Below, one piece after another: positions 33,346 to 45,847 of a DNA stretch of 64,000 nucleotides (position 1 is the first letter of the stretch; every line of letters starts with the position of its first letter). The stretch comes from Solen grandis (lineage: Eukaryota; Mollusca; Bivalvia; Adapedonta; Solenidae): NCBI GenBank assembly GCA_021229015.1, contig CM037785.1, positions 38,006,416 through 38,070,415 of the forward strand. Direction: 5' to 3'. The notes under the pieces are model-generated. The model worked only from the letters and a program-made list of their open reading frames with translations, did not search any database and had not been told where the DNA came from. The translations under genes and the position numbers were made by a program.

Positions 33346-34951
33346 ATACCTTAAAGAATTTATGGTGTGTAACTTGTTTATGACAACATTGATGTGTAAG
33401 CAAAATATATTAAAAAGATCAAAAGAATGCATATATTAATTTAAATAAGTAATATTGGCCGTTACCTTAAACATGCGCAAAAAGTCCAGAAAATTTCAAG
33501 TGATTACGTTTATCAAACATGACTTATTCATGTTTTTCGTATTAAAGGGCTAATTCATGGAATCTATTAATTTGCAGAAAGAAATGTAAGTGGTCATTGG
33601 GTTGGTTGAGCAAGAATCGATTGTTCTTTTGCAGGAATGAATGCCTGCGTTGAATAGTAAATTGTGATACGTTTTTGAGTAAATGAGTCGCATTTACGAT
33701 GAATTAGTAGAATTGTACTAGAGCCAGAAAACCTTTACGTATATCTTATTGCATTTGCTATCACGGCTTTCTTAAAACCTATGAAAATGACAAATACATG
33801 TATATCTTCCTATCGATTTTTTATGTTTTCTAAATGTTTAACGGTTTCTTTTTCTAAAATCTGTAAAATAAGCAAATATACAAAGCAAATGAATAGTTGA
33901 AAGTTTCAGACTTTTATAACGTTAATTACATAAAAATAAGAATTATTTTCATTATTTTGCTTACACCTCTGCCTTTGTTTCCATCTAATTTGCAAATGTA
34001 AAACTCAATCAATTTAAAGGTTGAAAGTTAATCGATTTTAAAGTTGTTGTTTTTTTTCTTTTTTACAATTTCATTGTGGATCAAATTGCAATGAATACAT
34101 GTTAAGTCATATGCTTACAAGAGAAAAGATATTAAATAAAGAATAATAAAAAAAATAAAATCGATTGAATAACGTAAGAAAACAATTCTTGAGGATATTA
34201 TAATCTTAAAATTTTCCTTTTTTTTTTTTTTTTTTTTTTTCTGAATGATAGAAACGGGTGCATAATCAAATAAGATCCATATTTATGCTTTCTCAATATC
34301 TTTTAAGAAGATGAAAATGAAAAAAAAAGAAGAAAAAAAGAAAAAAAAAAGATTTAAAGCTTATTTTTGAACATAATCGTAAGTATATATTTAAGATATG
34401 ATGATTTACGTATTAAATCAAACATTATTATGCATCATTATTCCAATTTTTGTTTGTATTACTTATATATTTAATACCTTTGAAATAAGCAAACGGAAGC
34501 CGCTTCGTTTGTATCTTAAACAAACCACTTCTAGTTAAATGTCTTTTTGTAACTGCGTTTTATTTAAATTATTTCATAACTGAACATTAGTTTTGATATT
34601 TATTTGTTATGAAATGTTTAAGAATTATAATTTGAGAAAAAAACATCGAATATTTGTTTCTTATGGTTGAAAGGCCCTACTGTTTTAACAAGCTTGAAAG
34701 TAACGTAAGAATTAAATAGATTGCTGTTTAATATTTGATTTAATGTATACGACAAATATACATAAAAATGAAAGAGGTGCGTCTAAACTTCGGAAAAAGA
34801 CTCTTTCTGCGGAAAGAACCTATCAATGACAATAAGGGGCATAAAACGCTGAATTGCGTTACAACAAAAAAAAACTGTATCTTAAAAATGTTTTTAGTCA
34901 GTATGCAAAATGACAGGGCATGTCATATTTTTTGGGTTATCTGTCTCTGAA
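33346..34951. other. Noncoding AT-rich sequence with homopolymer tracts
   Basis: No gene recognised. A T-run occupies about 34218-34240 and A-rich tracts lie at 34320-34350. Confidence 0.55.
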
Positions 34952-35327
34952 AACGACTTCTTTTTTTGTGTGGTGCTCATTTCTGTCTTTTTCAAGGGCA
35001 GATAACTCAAAACCAAGCCTTATCGATAGCTTATTGTCATTTCATTTCCAGTCATTATCAAAGATTTAAAAAAAATTCTTCCAAAGGTTTTTCACTATGT
35101 TTCAGCAAATAAACATACTGCGTTTTTTCTTGAAAAAAAATCTTTTATATGCACGTATGCGACTTTGTATATAATCTGTTGCACAGAATTTCAAAACATT
35201 TACAAAGTGACAGGGAATATAGTACAAAACATCGAGTTGAAATTACAGGAGGTGTTGCTAGGTTATAAAAATGAGTTATCTGCCCTTGAAAATGACATAA
35301 AAGAGAACAAAAAGGTATAAAGAAGGT
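34952..35327. mobile_element. MITE candidate with about 55-bp imperfect inverted ends
   Basis: The left end (about 34952-35010) ends in ttcaagggcagataactca, and the inverted right end (about 35271-35327) gives the same 19 bases. Outside that core, both ends keep a similar order of phrases (cttcttt, then gttct/tgctc, then tctttttcaa or tcattttcaa). There is no coding capacity. Confidence 0.5.
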
Positions 35328-35486
35328 CCCCAATTCTTTTCCATAAATGTGTTTCTAGTGTAATTCTCTATAATCAGTTTAAGAAAATTATCATGGCTAA
35401 TTTTCATTCTTCGTCTATATAGTAAAATAACTGTAATGGGGCGTATGCCTTTAAATCAAGTGAACATTTCTTTAAACATGTTGCAG

Positions 35487-36309
35487 TTGTGATTCAAATT
35501 GTGATGAAAGCGGCAATTGTTGTTATCCTACCAGTTACCCGATGTTGGAACGCCCCCTAAACAAATGTCTACTTCCGAAGGTATCATCAGGCAAGGATTC
35601 AAACAAACATAAATATTTACACTATTTCATGGTGACCGAGTGCCCACCGAATCACGCAACTCATAATTCTGAGGAAAAAGACAATTGTTTTGGAGAATAA
35701 TTTTGTCAATGTAAGTTGTGGAGATATCAAGGTCAACAAATGGGGAAGTTTACAGCCTGTCGTATCAAAGAGAACTGGAACAGTATACAAGAATCAAGTC
35801 TGTGCAAAATGTCACAATGCAAATGACACTGTGGAATGGCAATCTGCTCTTGTTTGCCCCAGAGTAGACATTATGGTGTAACATTCAGCGATATCCTATT
35901 TGCGCTAGACACAGAACAACTTAACGAAATGTGCGAAATGACCTACTATCCTAATGATGACATGCCTCCACCAGATGACTGCTTGAGCGACATTGTAACA
36001 ACATGTCCCAAGAAGGATTTCGAAATAGCTCAGGAGTTAGCGATGACAAAACAGCAAATTCGTGATGCATGTATAAGTGGATTGTATTCCTTTAAATGGT
36101 GAAAGCAAATCTTTACTCAATATGTTTTGCTTACTTTGCAATGCAGATATAATCAGATTAGGTACCCATTCTGTTCGAAGCCAAGTCCAATGCGCAGTAC
36201 ATTGTCTGGATTTTCTATTTTGATTGATCAGAATAAAATCCAAATGGAGACAGATGAAGTTGAAAAGAAACATGCAGCGACAGCATGCTTGGACAAAACT
36301 TTGACATCT
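35487..36309 (+). pseudogene. Cysteine-rich exon, adhesion-GPCR-like ectodomain, frameshifted
   Basis: A pyrimidine-rich tract with TTGCAG (35481-35486) precedes a coding-like stretch, and CATCT/GTAAGT at 36305-36315 looks like a donor site. The translation begins CDSNCDESGNCCYPTSYP, passes VTECPPNHATHNS, then shifts frame near 35690. It continues through RTGTVYKNQVCAKCHNANDT and ALVCP, shifts again near 35860, and runs through DDCLSDIVTTCPKK. A third shift near 36150 leads into FSILIDQNKIQMETD and ends CLDKTLTSVS. The spacing of cysteines and the YKNxxCAxC phrase resemble extracellular N-terminal domains of molluscan secretin/adhesion-type receptors (recalled resemblance, not searched). Other exons and the membrane domain are not in the window. 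It is either a pseudogene or sequence error. Confidence 0.5.
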
Positions 36310-37126
36310 GTAAGTACAATTTGAGCATCATTTAAGACACATGTGAAAATGCAGTGAAAATTGAAAACTCAAAGATTATTTTTATTAATTAAACATGACA
36401 CATAACGATATGCCCAAATAAACGGCTGTTTTGCGTATATTGGCCATTTGTTAATTTGACGTATGAAAAGATTTTTTATCGGATAGCATCTTTGCTACCA
36501 TATAATGTCTAGGCAAATGAAATGATATTGCTTGCTATTCAAAATAAAACTAAATCATGCGTTTAAAACTTAATGCTTAATTTAAATGCTAATTTCATAC
36601 TTTAAAAATGCGATTGTAATTGAGCTCCTGACTTTGAAAATTATTTCAGATATTTCCCTCCATGCAATTGAAGGATATTTTTGACACTTGCGGGTTTTTA
36701 TCAAATTTTATTATTGCCCAATGAGATGATCAGTTTGAGTAGATAAGACTGAATCATGATCCAAAGTCATTCATTCATTCATTCTTCATTCGGGACGCCC
36801 CAGAGTCTCACTTTTAAGAAATTATGTTCGAAATTATAGGAGATAACCATGATGATATCATTGGTGCAAAATGAAAAATAATTATGATCATTTAATTCAG
36901 AAAAAAATATAAAAGAAAGTTATTTTTTTTAGTAATTATCGTTAGGTTAAAAATTCATTTATTTATTATTGATAAAACCGTATTCAGAGAAGATGAGTTT
37001 TGAATTTTTTACATAGATGATGCGGGAAATTCCGATTTTCCAGGAATTATCTTTGGCACAATTATCAACAAGGAACAGAATGCAAAAAGAAAATATAAAT
37101 AAAAAATTAAAAAAAATAAAAAAACA
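36310..37126. other. Noncoding sequence
   Basis: No gene recognised. A short ATTC microsatellite lies at about 36769-36785. Confidence 0.55.
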
Positions 37127-38236
37127 AGAGGGCCACGAAGGCCCCGATTACTCCTGAGAAATTGTTTCATTTGTTGATGTTTTGGGGCCCTGTTTACATA
37201 CCAAATTTCTTAACTCCAGGCCTTTTAGTTTGACAGTTTTTTTTCTAGTTATCCTATGGAAATAGTTTGTGTGAAACAAGTGGCCCGGCTGGGCAATTTT
37301 GACAAGGGCCTGATTTTAACAAACTTTGTAAATGTGGGTTTGGCCAGTTACACATTAAAATCTAAACTCCAGCCTTTAAGTTTCTGACAATTTTTTTAAG
37401 TTTTTTTTTCTATACAGCTTTAAATTATATGACCCTTGGGCGGGGCGGCGATTTTGACCAAGGGCACGATTTGAAAAAACTTGTAGTGTCTCAGGCCATG
37501 TTACACACATATTATAAACCGGCCTGTGGTTTTACAAGAAGATTTTTTAGTTCTTCTATAAAAGTCTTATAAATCAAGTGACACTTGGGCGGGGGGCCGA
37601 TTTTGACCCAAAAAACATGTTAGATGTAACACAAAAATCTAAAATTTGGGGCCCTTTTGATTTCTGACAAGAAGGGCTTTTTTAGATTTTCCTCTTAAGC
37701 TCATGTAAAATCAAGTGACACCTGGGGACGGTAATTTTGACCACGGGTCATGATTTGGTAGGGATGCACTAGGGTTGTTAACACCAATATTGAATCCAGG
37801 CCTTGTGGTTTCTGACAAAAAAGGGTTTTTTTTTATTTTTCCATTAAGTCTTTGTAAAATCTTTGGGCCCTAGGGCGGGGCAATTTTGCAAGGGCCCGTT
37901 TGAACAATTGGTAGAGGTTCAAAGACAATACAACAATATCTAAGCTCTGGCTTGCAGTTTTGGAGAAGAGATCTTCAAGAGGATTTCACTTTAAAAATTA
38001 TTTTAGCTCTGGCACCAGTATATGCAATAGCTTGATCATTTGTCAACTTTGGTAGAGACTTTATGCAAGGGAAATCACAGGAAATTTTATCAAAATGGTT
38101 TTAAATGTTTTCAGAGATGTCTTTTAAAAGAAATTGATGACGCCGGAGCACGCATCATGACGACGATGAACCCCGGGCAAAGACGATCATGATAGCTCAC
38201 CATGAAACACGTTGTGCTCAGGGAGCTAAAAAATTT
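37127..38236 (+). repeat. Dispersed bivalve-type repeat, full length
   Basis: It starts 'aacaagagggccacgaaggc' and ends with 'gatagctcaccatgaaacac', 'gttgtgctcagggagctaaa', the same types of ends as the repeat at 17.3-23.0 kb. Internally, degenerate units of roughly 150-170 bp contain 'tttctgacaa', 'aaatcaagtgaca' and 'ggcggggcgg.ttttgacc'. Many homopolymers look over-long. It has no coding capacity. Confidence 0.65.
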
Positions 38237-41170
38237 AATTGGATAAAGCTGAAGAAGGGTTGGGGTGAAAGAATCGCAAAAAACGAAGAAAAATAATGTA
38301 GCAGGATTTTGAATGTTTTGCAAACATATTTCGGGGGCCTCCGCTGCCGATCCCCAAAAGGCGCCATTTGCGATTTTTTTGAGATTCTGGCGCTAAATTT
38401 TGCCATTTGGCGAAAGTAAGTGGCGCATGTTTTTTGTGAGCATTGCATATCAAAAGCTGGTGTTTACACAGGAATACCCCGTTAGTTTACACAGTAAATT
38501 CATGCTGTGAGAGGACCCAAAAAAAATCGTAATTGGGGCGGAGTCGATTTTGTCAATTATCCAATGACGCTTGTTTTGTGGGAACCCTCGGATCGTATCG
38601 TTGCCCCTATATGTTTGTTTAATGTTTCACGCGAATATACGGGAGATAAGGGGTTGTAAAAAATTGTTGTTTTCGGAAGAGGATTGATTGTAAGTTGTGC
38701 AATAAAAGCCCAATTGTCCATTCCCAATCACCTTGTAGCTGTTCTTCTTAAAAGTTTTCCGAATTTGGCAAACTAGGAAAATTTTCGAATCATTTAATGA
38801 CAAAAAAACACCGACAGTTTAAGGTTAAAAACACCGATATCTTTGCCATGGGACTTGTTAATGAAGGAAAGATATTATTACAAAACTTTGTCAAATTATG
38901 AAAACTTTTTTAATGATGCTTTTTAAAATATTCCCAAAAAAAAAAATAGAAAAAGAACGGAAAAAAAAATTTCAACAATTTTTAATTCTTTAATTGCCCC
39001 CCTGACCATTTTGATAAAAATGTCTCGTAAGGAAAGGAAAAGTACAATTGCAATCTGGCAGAAAAAGAGGCCTTTAGAAGGTTTTTTTCCCCCACCCTCC
39101 AAAGTTTTAAAATTCAAAATTCTCCGTTGGGAAATTCAAAGGTTTTGGGGAAAATTGGTACCCGGGTTAAGATTTGAACAAATTCTAAGGAAATGTTTTT
39201 GTGACATTTGTATCAAGGCACAATCCCAAAATTTTTTTCGGACGGGTTGCAATGTATTAAAAAAGGAATCTGTCATAAGCTGCAAAAAAAAGGTGGATAC
39301 AAATAAAAATTGGAATTAAATAAATATTTTTTTAAAAGAGGGGAAATAAAACTATTCTAAAAAAAAATGATACTTATGTTTTTGGTTTTTACAAAGAAAA
39401 GTAATGTAAAAATTTTAAAAAATTACCCTGATTTTGTAAATTAAGTTTAACTTAAAAGTGGTTTTTAAAATTTTCATTAGAAAAAAAAATTTTGTCTGAA
39501 AAAAAGCACCCTTAAAGCTTATTTTTGAATGTTTTTTTTCTACAGGGTGGTCCAAGGGCAGATCTAGTGCGATGGGCAAAAGCATTGAGCACTCCAATCC
39601 ATTGGGGAAATTTCCAAAAGTGCATGTGGTGTGTTGGGGGATAAAACTCATCAACAAATTTAAGTTCAGGGGAAAAAATTCAGTTTAGTTGAGAGGTACT
39701 ATGTATCTGTTACCAGAACTGATTATGTATTTTAGGGTTCGGGAGTCTGATCCCTTTGATTACACTTCTTCGGTCAAAACTTCTTTGGTAAGACCTTTGG
39801 TCAGGGCAAATTTGAATCTATATTCAGAAAGGTCATTGATATGTTGCAGGTCAAGGTATTGATGGTAAATCTTTGTGGTTTTGAGCACAGATGGGCTGCG
39901 GTTTGTTGGGCACAAGTCTGGTGTTGTGGGGGTTAAGAATGGGGGTCCCAGGTGTCTTAGCCACTCATTGCATTGCCCACAGGTTAGCTTGGTTGTTGTT
40001 AGGTGCTGATGCAATCCCCCCATGGTTAAAATCGGAAAAACCTTAAAAAGGGTTTTAAAACTTTCATTATTCCCCAAAAAAAATGGCCCGTTAATCAATT
40101 TAGTCCTTCACCAAAGTCAAAGTTCACGGGTTTTTTGGGAAATGTTTTTATACACGGTGGGGCTCAGCTTTGAAGGGTCAGTCTCTGCTATGGTCAGCAA
40201 TTGCAAATTTGATTTCGGTATTCCCTTTAGGAGAGTTCAGGGAAAGGATGAGCCCCATAAGTACTTACCGCTTCAAGTTTCTGTATGTGGTTCTTTCTTT
40301 TGATGTTTTAAAGCCCCTGAAATTTGTCAAAAATGTATAAGCAGGTCTGATTTCACAGAAGTTACCCATGCTCAGGTCAACCCTTTTTTCAGTTAATGAA
40401 TTGGGTCAAAAAAAAATGGTCGGGTTTGTGAATTTTTTTTGGTTCCTTTAGAGCCCCAGATGTGCTGATGGGCTGGTCCTTTTGTTTTTTAAGGTACACA
40501 ATAAGGATAGTTTGAAACAAAGAGATGAGGCGGTTAAGGTGTGTGACAGTTTGTTTTGGTGTTGTCAAAATCTCCATGACAGGTTTTTGATAAGGGGTTT
40601 TTTCTTTTCACTTCTCTAGAACTTCTTCAATCCCCCAGTCAGTAAAGTGCCCAAAAGCCTGACATTGTGTGGTTAATGTTACCTTGCCACTGTTGGGGTG
40701 GAAGGTAGCAGGGTGAACTGTCGTGCTTTTTAAGTTTGCTTTTTTTTTTCCGCCCGAAATGGCAATAAGCAGTCCCTCATAAAAGGGTATGGCCAAACTC
40801 GCATTGGGAAACAAGGGTGTTTTACCCAGCTGCTTCTGAGGCAGTGGGGGGTTTCTCGTGGCCCCGGTTTCCCCTGTTGAGTTGGAGAGGTTTTGTAAGC
40901 AGAAACCCCATCAAAACTAAATTTGAAAAAACTTTGCTGTGTCAAGGTAAATGCCTCATGTGTTTTCCATTTTTGGTCCCGGTTTGGTCAATTTTGATTT
41001 CGGGGGGGGCATTTAAGAATGGAAGGCAAAGAAGGTCGGAGAATCTTGATATAAAAAAGGTTGTTTTATGGACTGAAAACAAAGCCCAGACTTTGTTTTT
41101 AGGGATGACATTTGCAACAAGTTTTGTATATGAATATTTAATATAGGGAGTTTGTTGTATTGTTATGATT
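38237..41170. repeat. Unidentified dispersed element, noisy sequence
   Basis: Part of it (about 39730-40310) is a diverged copy of the segment at 16.6-17.05 kb. The edges contain related phrases: 'ggcgccatttgcg', 'tggcgaaagtaagtggcg' near 38360-38430, and 'gtggctccaaagtggctcca' near 41634-41660. Several short minus-strand frames contain protein-like runs, but none matches a family I recognise. Homopolymers are over-long, so frames are unreliable. Confidence 0.4.
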
Positions 41171-41195
41171 TTAAGCAATGACAAATGTTGACCCG

Positions 41196-41440
41196 CATTT
41201 GTTATGATGAAAAACATGAAAAATATTTGTGACAATTTGTTTTTTGAAAAACATGAAAAAATAAATATTTATGTGGACAATTTATTATGATGAAGTACAT
41301 GAAAAAATAAATGTATTTGTGTTATGATGAAGAAAATAAATGTTTTTGTGACCATTTGTGTTATGCTAATATACATGAAAAAATAAAAGTTTATGTGACC
41401 ATGTTTATGTGTTATGTTTTGATTCACATTTGGAATAAAT
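41196..41440. repeat. Minisatellite, unit about 50-60 bp (GTTATGATGAA...ATGAAAAAATAAAT)
   Basis: Four to five degenerate units contain 'gttatgatgaa', 'acatgaaaaaataaat' and 'tttatgtgacca' in the same order. Confidence 0.75.
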
Positions 41441-41499
41441 CATTTCTATGTTCTTTACACTGTATACTTGAATATGAAAATAAACATTACTGTGGATAA

Positions 41500-43763
41500 T
41501 GTTTTAATTAAGATCATTTAGTGGTACAAGAACATGGAACATGATTTATTCCCATTCCCTTTAAATTTACCCATTCACATCATGAGTATTACACCAGTTA
41601 ACATATTGCAAAGTTTCCTACTCTGGCTCTAAAGTGGCTCCAAAGTGGCTCCAACTTTTCTCAAGTGGCGAAAATGTTGGCGACATGTTAAAAATTTCCA
41701 GTGGAGGCCCTGATATTTTCATCTTTGTGCTGCAAAAAGCTATATCTGTTGCAGCGTGGACTATACTTAACATACTTTGTTAGATAAAAATGTGGGAAAT
41801 ATTTCTTATCTACCTAAATAGTGATATCCGTGGTATGGGGCACTAACTAATATTTATTTTATTCATTATTAATGTTAATGAAGTACAGTCCATTTACGAT
41901 AATTCGAACGGTCTGCGGACTGACTGAAATATTCGAAAAATCGTGTCATCCGAATTATCGTGTTTACCTACCGTTGGACAATTTGTGCATTTGTAAGAAA
42001 TACACGTCGTGATAATCAGTTGGCGTATAATGTACATGTATATAAAATATAGAACAAGGTTATTTTATTGTTTTTCTTCTTCTGCATAAAATTCATAAAT
42101 CACATAGCAAAGCACAACATTGTCAACAATAAACATTTACACGCACTTTTTGTAAATAGCCCAATTGTTTGATAGCACAGTTACAGTACAAATACAAAAC
42201 ATTGTTTATAGCACAATCAAAATACAGCACATTGTGAATACAATGAAATGAAAACTAATACAGGTATACACACATCCTAATATACATTTACACTAAAAAA
42301 TACACAAGCATTATATGAAGCAATATTTACAATCGAGTCGAATCTCGATCATGTTGAGCCGTAAACTCTAAGATGGAAGTCTGTCTCATGCTACACATTG
42401 AATCAACTTTTTTTTTATCAGTAACTTTCTTAACACTCTTGACAATCAAGTGGCACGTGTCAACACATGATTCTCAATGGTTTGCATCACCTTAATTGAA
42501 ATGACCGCCAATCAATTAGCTTCTGAAACATAGGTGTGAAAAATACGCACGCGTGAAAATTACGGTGACACAGCGTCCGAATTATTGTGTCATAGTCACC
42601 AAGATTATATGCATTTCTTTTCATAATACTATTTGATAAAATATACCGAATCACACATAAATTTAAAGATTTTTATTAATATATTGGTAAATTTTACTAA
42701 TCTGTAGTACATTGAAATGAAACTTATCTGATAATTGTTTTCTGGATAATTTTTTTTTTTTTCACAATTTTTCATATGCTTCGGGAATTCCATGACGTGA
42801 CAATCTTCTTTTCTTATAATAACGGCGTCTATTAGATATAAGAAGCAACTTTTAATGATTAATGAAGAAAATAACACTGTTAAATCCATTAAATTCGAGT
42901 TGAAACTATCTCACACGTGTACATGTTCAGTAAACCGGATGTAAACACAACCACGTGAGATAAAGGGGGGGGGCTTAAGAATAGCCCGGGACCTGTATTT
43001 TAAAATCAGGTTATACTTTTTAAAAATATATATGTCGTTTTTCAGAATAGAAGTAAAATCAGTTTAGGGGATTGAACGTTATTTATTTATTTTTTTCTCT
43101 ATTGTCTTTTCTACTTCTTCTTTTTTCCCCCTTTTTTTGTCACCTTGTAGATTGATCGAAAATGTTTTATATGAAGCCACATCCTCTTGGAATTGGAGCT
43201 TGAGAGAAATGTGTTGTTTAAACAAACATATATATATATAAAGGGTTTATGCCTGACATGTGTTGTATTTATGAAATAGTTTAAAATGATTTGTGTATTG
43301 ATAAATGATATTTATATATTTATATATGTATATGAAATGATGATGTACTTTGCACAAATCTAAATAAAATTTTCTGTCTGTCTGTCTGTCTGTCTGTCAT
43401 GAATCAACAGCTTGATTGCTTGCCGGACCTGTGATAAAGTTCGAATTCCCGCATTTACCCGAGTAATTGAAAAACAAATTTGATTTTTTTATATGAGATA
43501 TATGGGAAAAACTTGGGGGGCGTGACATTTATTCAATAATGCCGTCAGAACAAAAAAAATCGCATTCCAAAATTACGAAAATCGTGTATTTCTTTGGAAA
43601 GTGTTTTTTTTACCGAATTTAAATAAAGTTAAAGGTTTTTGTAGACTTTTGACCCCTAAATAGTCTTTTTTGGCTATTTAAAGGGGCTATAATTCCCAAA
43701 GTGCTAAAAAAATTTTGCTTTTTTTTTAACTTGACAAGTTTTATACCTTCATAATTTCGCAAG
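41500..43763. other. Noncoding sequence; fragment of a possible pogo-like repeat
   Basis: At 41885-41970, 'tacagtccatttacgataat' and 'tcgaac' followed by 'ccgaattatcgtg' resembles an end of a pogo/Tigger-type element. A second 'gcgtccgaattattgtg' occurs at 42570, but no matching opposite terminus was found. The stretch 43.45-43.76 kb is an unassigned repeat-like flank of the Polinton. No gene recognised. Confidence 0.35.
43373..43398. repeat. (TCTG)n microsatellite after AATAAAATTT
   Basis: Six and a half TCTG units follow 'aataaaatttt'. This arrangement often marks the 3' tail of a retroposed element; the element upstream is not identified. Confidence 0.85.
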
Positions 43764-44026
43764 AGTGTATGGGGGCACTTGGCCCCAAGGACTAAAAAAT
43801 TTTTTTAGGTACCTTGGTCCCAAATTTTTTATTTTTTTTTGGTATTAGGGTACCAAATCTATATCCCCGAAGGTACTCTAATAAAAACAGAATCTATAGT
43901 CCCGTGGTACTCTATATATAAAAACAGATTTTGTTTAAAAGGGGGCCCCAAAAATTTTTAAACTTTGACAATTGAAATGCCCTTTTTCGAGCATTTGGGG
44001 GGCCCCTAAAAAAGGGCCTTTTTTAT
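43764..44026 (+). repeat. Polinton left terminal inverted repeat
   Basis: It pairs with 58880-59144. Shared order from the tip inwards: AGTGTATGGGGGCAC, GGTACCTTGG(T), GGTACCAAATCTAT, a '...GAAGGTACT' phrase, AAAACAG, a GGGG/CCCC patch, ACAATTG, CGAG/CGAA, then a GC-rich hairpin at 44001-44018. Several short phrases containing GGTACC or GGTACT are reiterated within the repeat. Confidence 0.9.
44001..44018 (-). terminator. Histone-type stem-loop in the left terminal repeat
   Basis: Read on the minus strand (outwards), the sequence is GGCCCTTTTTTAGGGGCC, followed by a C-rich bit and a CTCGAAAAAGG purine stretch. It mirrors the copy in the right terminal repeat. Compare the canonical metazoan histone mRNA 3' element GGCCCTTTTCAGGGCC. 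Confidence 0.5.
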
Positions 44027-44601
44027 GAATTGTGGTCCTACCATGTTGTACAGTCCCATCACATTTGTGGTCTATAACCTTTTGACACCCCATCCAGACA
44101 ATCTCTTCATCCATCTGAAAAGGAATGCAAATGACAGGGGTTAGTCCTTGTCCCTAGAAGTGGGCGTCTCCCGATCCCTGATAGGGTAATGGTCTCTTAA
44201 AGGGGAACTGACAGGAATTAGGGGTCTCCCCTTTTTGTAAGAGTGACTTGTTTAACACATAATTTGGTCGGATTGTTGGGTCGCTCTCTTTTTCCCCTCA
44301 AGCGGGGGACTGTCGAGGAAAATTTTAGCAATCTGGGGGGCCACATGTGTCGGCTCTTTTTTCAATATGAAAAATAAAGTATAAGTATGTGCATGTTTTA
44401 TAGTCCCGGTTGACCTACTTCTTGTTTGGGAACCCCAAGAACGTTATTTTTTCATCCAAATAAATCAAGTTCGACTTGACCGAGAATGCATTGTCTTCGG
44501 CCTTGCATTTTGGGGGATTGCCCTCAAACCTACTTTTTTCTTGACTATAATTTGTGTAATGCTTGTATGTATTATTCTTCACCATAAATTTTCCTTCTAA
44601 G

Positions 44602-44790
44602 TTATTCCGACGTGAAAGGGAAGGCGTTACAAAAGGAGAAGAAAGTGAAGTAAAGGAAGAGGGATAAAGGAAGGGGGTGCAATTGTACCGAGTTTACCCC
44701 CTTTGCCATTGTACCGGATTTGTCAGGGTTTTTCCCTGGATATCCAAACCCAGAGGCATTATGGCGGTATTTGTATTTGAGTGGGTGCAA
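44602..44790 (-). other. Short minus-strand ORF near the left end, unrecognised
   Basis: A 62-codon frame (starting HPLKYKYRHNASGFGYPG) has a hydrophobic stretch near its C-terminus (LPLSLFLYFTFFSF). It would be transcribed outward, toward the left terminal repeat with its outward-facing stem-loop. No family is recognised, and the frame may be fortuitous. Confidence 0.25.
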
Positions 44791-44809
44791 GACACTTCTA
44801 AATAAATAA

Positions 44810-44826
44810 GGGTCCTTTTCAGGCCC
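44810..44826 (+). terminator. Possible variant histone-like stem-loop
   Basis: GGGTCCTTTTCAGGCCC can fold into a stem with a TTTC-type loop if the T is bulged, and is followed by GAGAAAAAAGG. It differs from the other copies in stem order and has no obvious ORF upstream on the plus strand. Confidence 0.2.
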
Positions 44827-45847
44827 TTTACAATGAGAAAAAAGGATAACAAATACAATTGCATATGATTTTTTTTTTTGTGTTTAACAACAACATGTTC
44901 AGTAACTGTTTAAAAAGTGCGTCATACAGCAAATAATGAAATAACCAACTTTTTTTTTTCAAGTTATGTTCAATGTCTTTTTTTTCGCTTCTTAGCTGGT
45001 CGGTTACCTTGTTTTCTTGTTATGGTGACCCTCAGAACCCACAAACATTTTGGTTTCCCCCGGTTTCTTGGGTTTTGGTACCCTTTTCCCCAACTCGAGA
45101 CATTTCCTAGAGCTCAACATCACTGTCCTCTGTGGCACTGTCTCAACAATCATTTTTGTTTCACTTTTACCTTTTTCGTTTACTGTAGGTACAGTACTTT
45201 CCCCCCTTTTCTTAGGACAAGGGGAGCAAAGGGGCCCCAGTTCGGAAAAACGTACACACTGTGGGTTTTTGGGCAATTAAAAACAAAATGCCCCGGTTCC
45301 ATGCAACGGAGCACCCCCTACTGTTTGGGGGTGTTGAAGCTTTTTTCCCCCATGCATAATCCCCTTTTTCCCTGACAGCGGTGCAGTCACGTTTTTCTGT
45401 TTTAGTTGAACTTGTCACTGAAGCTTGTAGTTGCCTTTTCACCAAAACTAAAATGTATTGGGGGTCATTCTGAACGAGCAGTCTAAATCAGTTTAGAGTG
45501 ATGAAGTGGAGGGTCAAAACCGCACTTTTGGCCTGAGATCAGGTGGGCGGGCTTGATGAAAAAGGACGATCAGCCGGAACGATGGAATTTGATGAACAAT
45601 CGAAAAAATTTCTTCAAACCAAGAAGCCAAGACATTGTTGATAGTGGGGGCTTAGTCCAAATCAGTCTTGTGGATAGAAAAATCAAAAAGATTAAAACCC
45701 CACCTTTATAAACTATTGATAAAAAGTGGGGGCCAAATTTTGAGAAAATGACGTGTTGTTAAATCACCCACCTCTACGAAAAAAGCAAGTGATTCACATT
45801 TATCATCATGAAAAACTTAGATTGCATTACATCAATCATTTTCCGGG
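44827..45847 (-). other. Polinton left segment; possible zinc-knuckle reading on minus strand
   Basis: No conserved Polinton gene is recognised before the polymerase. On the minus strand between about 45420 and 45190, frames switching every few dozen bases give EKGDYAWGKK, LRCMEPGHFVFNCPKT and LCSPCPKKRG, which resemble CCHC zinc knuckles. The frameshifts make this a weak reading. A plus-strand frame at 44917-45375 overlaps it and has no recognisable feature. Confidence 0.3.
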
